DNA of 64,000 bases from DYJB01 sp963777165 (GTDB lineage: Bacteria > Chloroflexota > Anaerolineae > Anaerolineales > E44-bin32), in NCBI GenBank assembly GCA_963777165.1, contig CAVZPO010000010.1, positions 9,856 through 73,855 on the forward strand, given 5' to 3'. The notes below the pieces were generated by a model. It searched no databases. It had not been told where the DNA came from and worked only from the letters and a program-made list of their open reading frames with translations. How positions within the stretch are numbered: the first letter of the stretch is position 1; each line of letters opens with the position of its first letter. The translations under genes and the position numbers were made by a program. Positions 7,924-17,830 of the stretch are shown here, in pieces.

Positions 7924-9083
7924 TGCGCCCTCCGGCGCGCGTGCGCAGCAGCGTCTCCTCCGGCTTCCACAGAGATGCCGCGCCGGTCCCCAGGATCAGG
8001 ATCCCGATCGCCAGGCCGAGGGAGACGCCGCGCAAGGGGCTGAGGCCGTCCGCGTAGGCACCCAGTGCGAGAGGCGCGATCAGGCCGACGGACGCCAAAC
8101 GCCCGACGAACCCCACGGAGATGCAGGCTCCCGTCAAAACCTGCACCCCGATGAGGGTCGCCTGCGCCGCGTGCCCCCAGGCCGTCGCTGTGGCGAGCAT
8201 GTCCGCAGTCAGCAACGCCAGCGCGCCCGCCAGCGCCAGACGCAAGACGGGAGGCAGCCAATGCAGAACCAGGCGCTTGAAGCGCGTGCGCCAGGCCGTG
8301 TAGGCATCGGATTGAGGATCGAGCACGCCGCTGACGACCAGCCAATCGCGGCCGAATGAGAAGGCGAAGGGTACGGCGAATAGCGCCGCGGCGAGGGTCG
8401 CCACCGAAGGCAGCACGACCGGCCAGAGGGCAGCACTGATGAAGGCCATCGTCAGCCCGGCGATCGGCCGGCGACTGACGCTCTCGGGCAGAGGTCGGGG
8501 TTTCCGACCGGTGCGTTCGAGAACCCACAGGCCGAACACGAAGGCATAGCGCGCCAGCCCGAAGGGCAGGAACCAGAGCGGCAGCTGACCGATGTGGATG
8601 GCGACGCCCACGCCGACCAGCAGCCCGAGGGCGTCGAACTCCATGTCGATCGCTTCCCCGAGGCGCGTGGCATGATGGCTGATGCGTGCCAGGTAGCCAT
8701 CGAAGTAGTCTGCGAGGTCGGCCGCCATGTAGAGTGCCGCCGGCGCCCAGGCCAGCCGCGCCACCCGGCCATGGGACGACCAGGAATCCGGCAAGCATGG
8801 CCAGCAGGACGCCGCGGGCCAGCGTTAGCGAGTTGCCCGGACCGAGCTCGGGAAGCAGGCTGGTTTCGCCGGCCCGGAGGTTGAGCCGCAGTCTCGGCCT
8901 CACGAACGCCAGTTGATAACCGAACACAATTACCGCCGCAGCCAGCCAGCGCAAGGTTAGCGCCGCGCCAAGTTGACCAAGGAGGAGGCCGGCGCCTCCC
9001 AGCATCCCGGCGACGCCAAGGCAAGCCGTGGACAGCCAGCGGCGCTGCAAGGATCGAAGGGCAGTGGAGTCAGCGATGAGCAT
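7916..9083 (-). CDS. CDP-alcohol phosphatidyltransferase family membrane enzyme, one frameshift
   Basis: The N-terminal ~105 residues (9083 down to about 8770) and the C-terminal ~280 residues are in different frames but join into one protein of about 388 residues. Just after the junction lies the complete family signature D-x2-D-G-x2-A-R-x8-G-x3-D-x3-D (DYFDGYLAR ... LGEAIDMEFD), which binds the metal and CDP-alcohol. Several membrane segments follow (AGLTMAFISAALWPVVLPSV, LALAGALALLTADML, GVSLGLAIGILILG). Enzymes of this fold transfer a phosphoalcohol from CDP-diacylglycerol or a CDP-alcohol to make phospholipid head groups. The length exceeds the ~200 of PgsA, so the exact substrate is open. 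The coupled downstream flippase-like gene suggests lipid metabolism. The shift near 8765-8772 looks like one extra base. Confidence 0.72.
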
Positions 9084-9149
9084 GCGAGGTCGCGACGCGC
9101 TCGCCCGATGGGACTCGACCGGCGCGTGCCACGGCTTTCATTCTATCGG

Positions 9150-9439
9150 AGGAACCACGCCCCGATCCGTCGCGGTCGAAGAACTCGGCGATGCGCTGGA
9201 TGACCTCGACCCGCGACGGATCCGTCTCGCCATCCACAGAGCTTTAGCCGTGGCCGGCGTGCTCGACCAGGAGCAAGGTGACCGGTACCCCGGCGGCGGT
9301 CATCCGGTCCGAGAGAGTCTGAGCCTGGTCAGGTGGCAGGAAGCAGGTCTTCCGTTCCCTGAGTGATAAGGAAGGCAGACGCTCCGGTGTGGACGCAGGT
9401 CACCGGCATCACGCTCGCCACGCCGGTGACCCAGGTCTG
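9150..9439 (-). pseudogene. Remnant of an alpha/beta-hydrolase (esterase/BD-FAE type), C-terminal part
   Basis: On the minus strand a degraded frame reads VTGVASVMPVTCVHTGASAF, then LITQGTEDLLP, then after a one-base shift PPDQAQTLSDRMTAAGVPVT and LLLVEHAGHG, then an in-frame TAA, then SSVDGETDPSRVEVIQRI and AEFFDRD. This is the C-terminal catalytic region of an alpha/beta hydrolase, with the Asp of the GTED segment and the His of HAGHG. The rest of the gene is missing: upstream the frame is closed by a stop at 9440-9442. A frame break, an internal stop and truncation together point to a genuine pseudogene. The remainder of the 9084-9755 gap (9440-9755) holds no gene that I can support. Confidence 0.6.
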
Positions 9440-9755
9440 TCAGTGGCACTGCAAGCGAGACCTGGAGCGGGAAGCGCCGCCGAACCACAAGTGCTCTTGC
9501 CCCCGGGCAGATCCGACGAGACGCGGTGGCATACGAGTCTTGGCAACCCCAGCGGAGATTGCCGCGCTCCACATAGGCTCATATGCGCCGGATTTCACAA
9601 GCCATCAGACAACCAAGAGGGCAAAGGTCAAATTCGGATGAGTTACTCGACCAACGCATGACTTTCCCCACTGGGTGCTCTGGGTGCATGACAGGCATGA
9701 TTTGGTGTAGCCCCGCGCAGGGGGCGACGCCTAAGGAGAATGCGATGGAGCGGGC

Positions 9756-10556
9756 ATGAGGGACCCGTCTACCAGCGTCCCTGCTCTCCGCCTCCTGGCC
9801 GTCAGCCAGGGAGTGTGGGGAGAGCGGATCGCTTCGAATATCCATGCCCACGCTCCGGCCGAGTGGCACGTCGAGAGGTGGACGGCCCCGCGCGTCATTC
9901 CTCCCGTCGTCGACTACCCTGAGGACTACCTGCCAGGCGGCTTCGCGGCGGCCGATCTGATCGTGTCACTGGGTGAGACGGCCGGCCTGGCGCAGTTGAT
10001 CCCGGACATCGTGCGCATGGCCGGTGCCAAGGCAGTCGTCGCCCCGGTCGACTTCAACGAGGCGCTGCCTCCGGGGCTGATCCGCCAACTCACGCGCTGG
10101 GTCGAGCAGCAAGGCGCGGTCATCGTCTTCCCCAAGCCGTTCTGCTCGCTGACGCCGACGACCTACAACCGCACCCCATTGGTGCAGACCTACGATCAGC
10201 CGTTGATCCGCGCCTTCGCCGAGCACTTCGGTCGGCCGGCGTTCGAGATCCAGGTGTCCGACCGGCGGATCACCGAGGTCCGGGTGAAGCGCGATGCGGC
10301 CTGCGGCTGCGCCCGGCACGTGGCCGAAGGATTGATCGGACTGCAGGTGGATGAGGCCGTCGAGGCGGCAGGAATGCTGCATCACCACTTCCCGTGCCTG
10401 GCGAGCATGAACACAGACTCGGATTATCACGACACGCTGATGCACGTTTCGGGTGACGAATTGCGGGACGCGGTGAAGGACGAACTGCGTCCCTTCCTGA
10501 CACCCGTTCCCTATTTGCGGCCCGAGGGCCGCGTGGACGCATCTAACCAGGCGTAA
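9756..10556 (+). CDS. DUF166 family protein at the head of the CODH/ACS cluster
   Basis: About 266 residues matching the DUF166 type known from methanogens and from acetyl-CoA pathway loci, with the features LLAVSQGVWGERIASNI, PPVVDYPEDYLP, DLIVSLGE, VVAPVDFNEALPPGL and a Cys-rich CGCARHVAEGL. The function is unknown; the paired Cys and conserved acidic residues would suit a metal or cofactor-binding role. AAGGAG lies at 9733-9738, and a closer ATG at 9745 opens a frame of four codons only, so either 9756 is the start or one extra base separates ATG 9745 from it. The gene is 13 bp ahead of an HMA-like gene and then cooS, and probably opens the operon. Confidence 0.6.
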   Translation: MRDPSTSVPALRLLAVSQGVWGERIASNIHAHAPAEWHVERWTAPRVIPPVVDYPEDYLPGGFAAADLIVSLGETAGLAQLIPDIVRMAGAKAVVAPVDFNEALPPGLIRQLTRWVEQQGAVIVFPKPFCSLTPTTYNRTPLVQTYDQPLIRAFAEHFGRPAFEIQVSDRRITEVRVKRDAACGCARHVAEGLIGLQVDEAVEAAGMLHHHFPCLASMNTDSDYHDTLMHVSGDELRDAVKDELRPFLTPVPYLRPEGRVDASNQA

Positions 10557-10569
10557 GGAGAGAAGCGAG

Positions 10570-10954
10570 ATGGAGAAGCTCGTGCTGACCATCCCGACCC
10601 TGTATGGCGATCACCACACGACGGCGGTGCGTCGACTCCTGGGAGACGCTGCCCGGGGTGGGCGATCTGCTGGTCAGCGCTGCTTATCACCAGGTCTCGC
10701 TGACTTACGACGCCGGAAAGACCCCGCTCCAGGCGATCGAGAAGACGCTCACCGACCAGGGCTACGCCCCGGGCGAAGGAGAGCTGACCTTCCCGATTCA
10801 GACGACGTTCGCCGAGGAGGCGACCCGCCATACGGCCAGCATTTCCGGAACCGGATCCTCGCTGGCGTTCGCCGAAGTCACCCATGTCGTGCAGGGCCGC
10901 CCGTTGTGGCCGTGCCCCGGTTTCGATCCGCGTACCCCCCATACCCCTAATTGA
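10570..10954 (+). CDS. Small HMA/CopZ-like metal-binding-fold protein, one frameshift
   Basis: Reads MEKLVLTIPTLYGDHHTTAV, then RRLLETLPGVGDLLVSAAYH, then QVSLTYDAGKTPLQAIEKTL, then TDQGYAPGEGE when one G is removed from the GGG at about 10640. The beta-alpha-beta-beta-alpha-beta spacing (first strand, helix VRRLLETLPGV, strand VSLTYD, helix AIEKTL, GY.PG) is that of heavy-metal-associated domains. The usual CxxC metal site in loop 1 is replaced by GDHHT, which could still offer two His ligands. The protein sits directly upstream of cooS and downstream of DUF166. A role in handling nickel for CODH/ACS is an attractive inference but not shown. The tail after residue ~75 is unrecognised. Confidence 0.5.
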
Positions 10955-10980
10955 GATCGGTTGTCAAAGGAGAGATCGCG

Positions 10981-12903
10981 ATGCCTGACGAGAGGAAGAA
11001 GAAGCAACGCACACCCCAGGAGCGCTCGCTGGATCCGGCAGCCCAGGAGATGCTGATCCGGGCGGACGAACTGGGCCTGGGCACGGCGTTCTCGCGCGCC
11101 GAGCAGATGGCCCCCTGCCCGATCGGCGCCGACGGTTCGTGCTGCCGGCTGTGCTTCATGGGTCCCTGCCGCCTGGTCAAGGATGGCCAGACCGGCGTGT
11201 GCGGGGCGACGATCGAAACGATCACCGCCCGCAACTTCGCCCGCGCCGATCGCCGCCGGCTCGGCCGCCCACTCGGACCACGGCCGCGACCTGGCGCTCA
11301 CCCTGCTGGCCGTCGCCAAGGGCGAAGCCCCGGGCTACACCATCCGCGATCCGTTCAAGCTTCAGCGCCGTGGCCGCCGAGCTCAAGATCCCGACCGAAG
11401 GCCGGCCGGTCGGCGACATCGCCCTCGACGTGGCCGAACCTGTCCTGGCGCAGTTCGGCCAGCAGACGGGCGAGGTCGTTCACGATCGAGCGCGCCCCGA
11501 AAGCGCGCAAGGCGCTGTGGCGCGAGCAGAAGCTGCGCGCCGCGCGGCATCGACCGCGAGATCGTCGACGTGCTGCACCGCACGCACATGGGCGACGATC
11601 AGGACGCCGGAGCACATCTCTGCACCAGGCGCTGCGCGCGCGCCCTGGGCGACGGCTGGGGCGGCTCGATGATCGCCACCGACCTTTCGGACATCCTGTT
11701 CGGCACCCCCAGCCCGCTGGTTTCCCAGGTCAACCTGGGTGTGCTGCGAGGACGACGAGGTCAACATCGTCGTGCACGGGCACGAGCCGACGCTCTCGGA
11801 GATGATCCTGGCGGCGACCACCGATCCCGAGCTGATCGCCTACGCCCAGAGCAAGGGCGCCAAGGGCATCAACCTGTGCGGCATCTGCTGCACCAGCAAC
11901 GAGACGCTGATGCGCCAGGGCGTCCCGTCGGCCGGCAACTTCCTGCACCAGGAGCTGGCGATCATCACCGGCGCCGTCGAGGCGATGGTGGTCGACGTGC
12001 AGTGCATCATGCAGGCCCTGCCCGACCTGGCCAAGCAAGTTCCACACCAAGGTCATCACCACCTCGCCCAAGGTCAAGATCAGCCGGCGCGACGCACATC
12101 GAGTTCGACGAGCACCACGCCCCCGAGATCGCCAAGGCAGATCGTGCGCCGCGGCCATCGACAACTACCCCAACCGCGGCGAGGTCCACATCCCGGACGT
12201 GATCGTCGCGACGTCGTCCCGGGCTTCTCGCACGAGTACATCAACTACATGCTCGGCGGCTCGTTCCGCTCGTCCTTCCGCCCGCTGAACGACGCCATCA
12301 TGTCCGGGCGGATCCGCGGCGTGGTCGGCCAACGTGGGCTGCAACAACCCGCGCACCACCCAGGACGCCACCCACGACTACCTGGTGCGCGAGCTGCTCA
12401 AGAACGACGTGCTGATGGTCGAGACCGGCTGCGGCGCCATCGCCAGCGGCAAGTACGGCTTCCTGCTGGGCGAGGCGGCGCATGGAGTGGGCCGGCCCCG
12501 GCCTGCGCGAAGTGTGCGAGGCGACCGGCATGCCGCCCGTCCTGCACATGGGCTCGTGCGTCGACAACACCCGCATCCTGACCGTGCTGACGCAGATGGC
12601 GCAACGAAGGCGGGCTGGGCGACGACATCTAGCGACATCCCGGCCGTGGGCATCGCGCCCGGAGTGGATGAGCGAGAAGGCCCTGGCCATCGCCACCTAC
12701 TGCGCCGCCTCCGGCGCCTACGTCATCATGGGCGTCAAGAACCCGGTCGAGGGCAGCGACGGTGGTGACGCGACATCCTGAGCGACGGCTGGGAGGAGAA
12801 GGTCGGCGGCAAGATCGAGTTCGTGGTCGAACCCGAGGAGATGGTCCGCCGGACCCTGGAGCACATCGACAAGAAGCGCGCCGCGCTCAAGCTGCCGGCC
12901 TAG
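10981..12903 (+). CDS. cooS: Ni-containing carbon monoxide dehydrogenase catalytic subunit, many frameshifts
   Basis: CODH beta subunit, which reduces CO2 to CO for acetyl-CoA synthase. Across successive frames the translation gives a complete family protein of about 640 residues: the PCPIGADGSCCRLCFMGPCR cysteines for the B/D clusters; GDGWGGSMIATDLSDILFGT; VNIVVHGHEPTLSEMI; GINLCGICCTSNE, ETGCGAIASGKYGF and VLHMGSCVDNTRI around the C-cluster; and GWEEKVGGKIEFVVEPEEM near the end. I count about 15-20 frame changes, nearly all equal to one inserted base (for example at 11248, 11362, 11478, 11542, 11609). The observed stop TAG (12901-12903) is followed by 35 more open, coding-like codons to TGA at 13011, ten bases before acsB. 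ATG 10981 follows AAAGGAG. Confidence 0.85.
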
Positions 12904-13021
12904 GACCCGAAGCGCTTCGGCCGCAGCGGCGACGCACGCATCCACGAGCTGGAACTGCTCAGCCCGGAGGCGCGTGCCGAAGCCCTGTACGGCGCGCCGG
13001 CAGGGGACTGAGGAGCCAACC

Positions 13022-15307
13022 ATGTCACGCTACATCGCAACCCGCGCCATTCGCGGCGCCAACGCCGTCGTCCACGAAGCCGAGCAGATGCTCGAACGCG
13101 CCCTGGAGGAGAAGGGCGCCGAGACGCCGGTCTCCTTCCCCAACACGGCCTACTATCTGCCGATGATCCTGGGCATGACCGGCGCCGAGGTCAGCAAGCT
13201 CGGCGATCTGACGCCGGCGCTCGAGCAGGCCACGGGCGCTGCTGCACCCCGTCCCGGCCGACCGGCGCTGGACGCCCTACCTGGGCGAGACGCTCGACAG
13301 CGGCATGGCCACGCTGATCGCCGAAGAGGTGATCATGGCTCTGCGCTTCGTCTACGGGCAGCAGCCCGAGCCCTGCCCGGGCTTCCACCTGGCCGGCGGC
13401 ACGGCCTTCACCAGCCCACGAACGGCAGGCGAACGGCAGCGGGCACCTCAACGGCCCGATCGACGACATCCAGCTGCGCTCGTGGGGCATCCAGCTGGTG
13501 GACGGCCGCATGCCCGGCTTCGCCGCCATCGTCGGCTGCGCCAAGTCGAACGCCGTGGCGGTCAAGATCGTGCGCGAGCTGCAGCGGCGCAATATCCTGA
13601 CCTTCCTGTGCGGCAACGTCAACGGGCGCAGCATCATCCACCAGCTGCAGGAAGAGGGCGTCGAGCTCGGCTACGACACCTACACCGTGCCCTTCGGCAC
13701 CGACACCATCTCGCGCCATCTACGCCCTGGGCTTCGCCGTGCGCTCGGCGCTGACCTTCGGCGGCATGAAGGGCGGCCAGGCGCGCGACATCCTGCTCTA
13801 CAACAAGAACCGCGTCTTCGCCTTCGTGCTGGCCCTGGGCGAGGTCGACGACCTGAAGTACGCCACCGCTGCCGGCGCCATCAACTTCGGCTTCCCGGTC
13901 ATCGCCGACACGATCATCCCGGAGATCCTGCCCACCGGCGTCACCACCTACGAGCACGTGGTCTCGATGCCGTTCAACGAGATCGAGGGCAAGGACGACC
14001 TGGAGCGGGCCGAGAAGCTGGTGCAGAAGTGCATCGAGGTGCGCGGCGTCAAGGTCAAGATCACCGAGGTCCCCATCCCGGTGCCCTACGGCTCGGCCTT
14101 CGAGGGCGAGGTCGTGCGCAAGAACGACATGCGCGTCGAGTTCGGCGGCAAGAAGAGCCGCGCCTTCGAGTACCTGTGCATGGCGCGACCTGGACAAGGT
14201 CGAGGACGGCAAGATCGAGATCGTCGGCCCGACCTTCGACGACGTCGAGCCGCAGGGCGCCATGGACCTGGGCATCCTGGTCCAGGTCGCCGGGCGCAAG
14301 ATGGAGAAGGACTTCGAGCCGGTGCTCGAGCGCCAGATCCACTACTTCATCAACGGCGCCTCGGGCATCCAGCACATCGGCCAGCGCGATATCGCCTGGA
14401 TCCGCATCAGCACCGCCGCCACCGAGAAGGGCTTCAACCTGAAGCACTTCGGCGAGATCCTGCACGCCCGCTACCACGCCGACTTCGGCAGCATCGTCGA
14501 CAAGGTGCAGGTGACGATCGTCACCGACCCGCAAGCTGCACACCGAATGGCTGGAGCAAGGCCCGCGCGGCGTACGACGAGCGCAACGTGCGCATCGGCT
14601 CGATGACCGACGAGAGCGTCGACACGTTCTACTCCTGCACGCTGTGCCAGTCGTTCGCCCCGAACCACGTGTGCATCGTCAGCCCCGAACGCCTGGGGCT
14701 GTGCGGCGCCTACAACTGGCTGGACTGCAAGGCCTCCAACCAGATCAACCCCACCGGGCCCAACCAGCCGATCCGCAAAGGTGCCAACACCGACAGCACC
14801 AAGGGCTACTTCGTCGGCGTCAACGACTTCGCCAATCAGGCCAGCCACCAGCAGGTCACGGAGGTCTCCATGTACTCGATCATGGAGAACCCGATGACCG
14901 CCTGCGGGTGCTTCGAGTGCATCGCCATGGTGATCCCGGAGGCCAACGGGATCATGATCGTCAGCCGCGAGGACGTGAGCATGACGCCGGCCGGGATGAC
15001 CTTCTCGACGCTGGCCGGCGTGGCCGGCGGCGGGCTTCAGACCCCGGGCGTCATGGGTCACGGCAAGTTCTACATCCTCAGCCCGAAGTTCATCTCCGCC
15101 GACGGCGGGTTCAAGCGCGTGGTGTGGATGTCGTCGGTGCTCAAGGAGCAGATGGCCGAACAGCTCAAGCTGGTGGCCGAGCGCGAGGGCGATCCGGACC
15201 TGATCGACAAGATCTGCGATGAGCGCATTGCGACCGACGTCGAAGGAACCGTCGCCTACGTCACGGAGAAACACCATCCGGCGCTCGAGATGCCGCCGAT
15301 GATGTGA
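13022..15307 (+). CDS. acsB: Acetyl-CoA synthase (CODH/ACS alpha subunit), six frameshifts
   Basis: Joins CO, a corrinoid-bound methyl group and CoA into acetyl-CoA. The length of about 760 residues is slightly above the classical 730. The start MSRYIATRAIRGANA at ATG 13022 follows GGAGCCAACC. The N-terminal domain shows ILTFLCGNVNGRSIIHQL and LTFGGMKGGQ. The C-terminal domain carries the A-cluster ligands: C-x2-C-x8-C-x9-C in SCTLCQSFAPNHVCIV ... LGLCG, and the Cys-Gly-Cys of TACGCFECIAM for the distal nickel. Frame changes near 13240, 13430, 13720, 14185, 14530 and 14565 each fit one inserted base. From 14570 to the stop the frame is clean. cooS lies directly upstream and acsD 128 bp downstream. 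Confidence 0.87.
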
Positions 15308-15315
15308 GACTGAGC

Positions 15316-15404
15316 TGTCAGCCATCAGCGGTCAGCTTGGCGCCGTCCACCGAACCAGGTCGGCGTCTGGCTGAAGGCTGATAGCTGACCGCTGATCGCT
15401 GTCA
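15316..15404. repeat. 22-bp imperfect inverted repeat between acsB and acsD
   Basis: Arms 15316-15337 and 15383-15404 match in 20 of 22 positions as inverted copies (core AGCGGTCAGCT / AGCTGACCGCT), enclosing 45 nt. The wording GCTGATAGCTGACCGCTGAT resembles dispersed intergenic repeats of Chloroflexota. No U-tract follows, so read-through into acsD is likely, perhaps with RNA-stability effects. Confidence 0.6.
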
Positions 15405-15435
15405 TCCGTCCGCACTTCGAAAGGGAGTTGTCCCT

Positions 15436-16398
15436 ATGGCAATCGAGATCCCGAAAGAGAAATGGTCCGGCAAAGTGCGTGAGATCACGCTGGGCGCCAC
15501 GCGCGAGCAGGGGGGCACTCGGGCACGCACGGTCAGTGTGGGAGGTCAGGCCGCTCTACCCCATCACGCCTTCGAGGGCAGCATCCCGCACCCGCCCGCA
15601 CTGGCGATCGAAGTGCACGACCGCAAACCGGCCGAGTGGTCACCGATCCTGCTCCAGACATGGGGCGCGGTCATGGACGACCCCGGGGCGTGGGCCAAGG
15701 CGGCCGAAGAGGCCGGCGCCGAGCTGATCTACCTGACTTTGAGCGCCACGCTCGCCGATGGCCAGGCCAACACGGCCGCCAACGCCCGGGCCGTGGTTCG
15801 CAAGGTACTCAACTCGACCGGACTGCCCCTGGCGGTGATCGGCCCCGGACAAGCGGAGCTCGACAACGACCTGATCGTCGCCGCGGCCGAGGAAGGCAAG
15901 GGCGAGCGACTGCTGATCGGCATCTGCGAGGAGAAGAACTACCGCACCCTCGTCGCCGCAGCGCTGGCCAACGACCACCTCGTCCAGTCCAAGACGCCGA
16001 TGGACGTCAACCTGTCCAAACAGCTGGTCATCCTGATCCACGACATGGGCCTGCCGCTGGAGCGCATCATCATCGACCCGACCACCGGCGCCCTGGGTTA
16101 CGGGATCGAGTATGGCTACTCGGTGATGGAGCGTCTGCGCCTCGCCGCCCTGCAGGGCGATTCGATGACCCAGCAGCCGATGATCGTCACGCCGGGCGAA
16201 GAGGGCTGGAAGGTCAAGGAAGCCAAGGTAGGGGAGGGCGTCCCGGCGGCCTGGGGCGACTGGAACCGCCGCGCCCTCGAATGGGAGGCGCTGACCGCCA
16301 ACGCCCTGGTGTACGCCGGAGCAGACGTTATCGTCCTGCGCCATCCAGACACCCTGCGCCGTCTGCGCAGTGTGATCGAAGCCCTGAGCGCGGCGTAG
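15436..16398 (+). CDS. acsD: Corrinoid iron-sulfur protein small subunit
   Basis: A 320-residue beta subunit of the CFeSP that carries methyl groups from AcsE to ACS. Family features include the N-terminal KVREITLGATREQGGTR, GGQAALPHHAFEGSIPHPP, the TIM-barrel strand LIYLTLSATLADGQA, and LERIIIDPTTGALGYGIEYG before the C-terminal segment. The frame is clean. The ATG at 15436 is preceded by AAAGGGAG. It is followed 10 bp later by acsC, its obligate partner, so the two are clearly co-transcribed. It carries no Fe-S motif itself, as expected for this subunit. Confidence 0.93.
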   Translation: MAIEIPKEKWSGKVREITLGATREQGGTRARTVSVGGQAALPHHAFEGSIPHPPALAIEVHDRKPAEWSPILLQTWGAVMDDPGAWAKAAEEAGAELIYLTLSATLADGQANTAANARAVVRKVLNSTGLPLAVIGPGQAELDNDLIVAAAEEGKGERLLIGICEEKNYRTLVAAALANDHLVQSKTPMDVNLSKQLVILIHDMGLPLERIIIDPTTGALGYGIEYGYSVMERLRLAALQGDSMTQQPMIVTPGEEGWKVKEAKVGEGVPAAWGDWNRRALEWEALTANALVYAGADVIVLRHPDTLRRLRSVIEALSAA

Positions 16399-16408
16399 GA
16401 GGCCGATC

Positions 16409-17753
16409 ATGGCACTTACCGGACTCGAAATCTACAAACTCCTGCCGCAGACGAACTGCAAGGAGTGCTCCTTCCCCACCTGCCTGGCCTTCGCCATGAA
16501 GCTGGCCGCCAAACAGGCCGAGCTCAAAGCCTGCCCCTACGTCAGCGAGGAATCAAAGACCAAGCTGGAGGCCGCATCCTCCCCGCCCATACGGCTGGTG
16601 GAGCTCGTCAGCGAGGACGGCAAAGTGGCCGTCGGCAATGAGACCGTCCTCTTCCGGCATGAGAAGACCTTCTACCACCGCCCCGGCCTATTCCTGCGCT
16701 TGAAGGACAGCCTGCCGGTGGAAGAAATCAAGAAGCAGGCCGCGGCGGCCGATGCCTACAAGGCCGACTACGTCGGCATTCCGTTGACGCTCGACGGATT
16801 CGCCATCGAAGCCGTCTCCGGGGATCCGGCCGCCTTCGCCGCAGCGGTGAAGGCCGTGCGCGCGGCGAGCAAGAAGCCCCTGATCCTGCTGGCCTCCGCC
16901 CCCGAGGTCGCCAAAGCCGGGGTCGAGGCCGCCGCGGGGACCCGTCCACTGCTGCACGCCGCCAACGCCGGCAACTGGCAGGCGATGGCCGAAATCGCCA
17001 AGGCCGCCAAGGTTCCGCTGGCTGCACGCGCCGACACCCTCGACGACCTGGCCGCGCTCACCCAGTCGCTGACCCAGGCAGGCATCGAGGATCTGGTCCT
17101 CGACCCGGGCGTGCTGGGCCCGAAGGACTCGCTCGAGAAACTGACCACCATCCGCCGGCTGGCCCTGCAAGAAGAACTTCCGGCCGCTCGGCTTCCCGAT
17201 CATCACCTTCCCCGGCGCCAGCGGGAAGGCCGACGAGGTCCTGCTGGCGGCGGAACACATCGCCAAGTACGCCGGATTGATCGTCCTCGAGTCGTTCGAT
17301 CCGGCCAGCCTGTACGGCCTGCTCGTCCTGCGGCAGAACATCTACACCGACCCGCAGAAGCCGATCCAGGTCCAACCCGGGTTGTATGAGATCAACAGCC
17401 CCAAGGACACCTCGCCGGTGATGGTGACGACCAACTTCTCGATCACCTACTTCGCCGTCGCCAACGAGGTCGAGGGCTCGGGCTGGCCGGCCTGGCTGGT
17501 CGTCACCGACGCCGAGGGCATGAGTGTGCTGACGGCGTGGGCGGCCGGGAAGTTCGACTCGGAACGGATCGCCAAGGCGGTCAAGACCACCGGCGTCGAA
17601 GCCAAGGTCGGGCACCGCAAGGTGATTATTCCGGGCCAGGTGGCCGTGCTCTCCGGCGAGTTGGAGGGCGACATGCCCGGGTGGACGATCATGGTTGGGC
17701 CGCGCGAGGCCGTAGACATCGGGGCCTTCTTGAAAGCGATGTGGGCCAACTAG
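16409..17753 (+). CDS. acsC: Corrinoid iron-sulfur protein large subunit, one frameshift
   Basis: Gamma subunit of CFeSP with the N-terminal 4Fe-4S motif C-x2-C-x4-C-x16-C (TNCKECSFPTCLAFAMKLAA ... CPYV, residues ~16-42), a central TIM barrel, and a C-terminal Rossmann-like B12-binding region (NFSITYFAVANEVEG, VIIPGQVAVLSGELEG, GWTIMVGPREAVDI). The product is about 447 residues, normal for the family. Near 17168 one base must be removed to pass from the first frame into KNFRPLGFPIITFPGASGKA; the inserted base lies in GCAAGAAG. The cobalamin cofactor shuttles between Co(I) and methyl-Co(III), and RACo, encoded 0.9 kb downstream, restores the Co(I) form. Confidence 0.92.
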
Positions 17754-17795
17754 GCCTCTGGCGGCAGGACCGAAGCGCGCGCACACTGCCTGCCC

Positions 17796-17820
17796 CGGGG
17801 GTGGTCTCTGACCACCCCCG
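17796..17820 (+). terminator. Strong hairpin downstream of acsC
   Basis: CGGGGGTGGTC, loop TCT, GACCACCCCCG: a perfect 11-bp GC-rich stem 42 bp after the acsC stop. No U-run follows, so termination is inferred from strength and position only. Confidence 0.5.
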
Positions 17821-17830
17821 TCCGGCCCCT

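Noticed and set aside
9560..9755. Riboswitch (cobalamin, THF or SAM) before the CODH operon
   Set aside because: No conserved core of these classes could be recognised by eye; a covariance-model search would be needed.
12901..12903. Pyrrolysine codon in cooS
   Set aside because: CODH is not known to contain pyrrolysine and no pyl genes are visible; a base error or a true stop is simpler.
15316..15404. CRISPR-like or intrinsic-terminator reading of the acsB-acsD repeat
   Set aside because: Only one inverted pair, no direct-repeat series and no U-tract.
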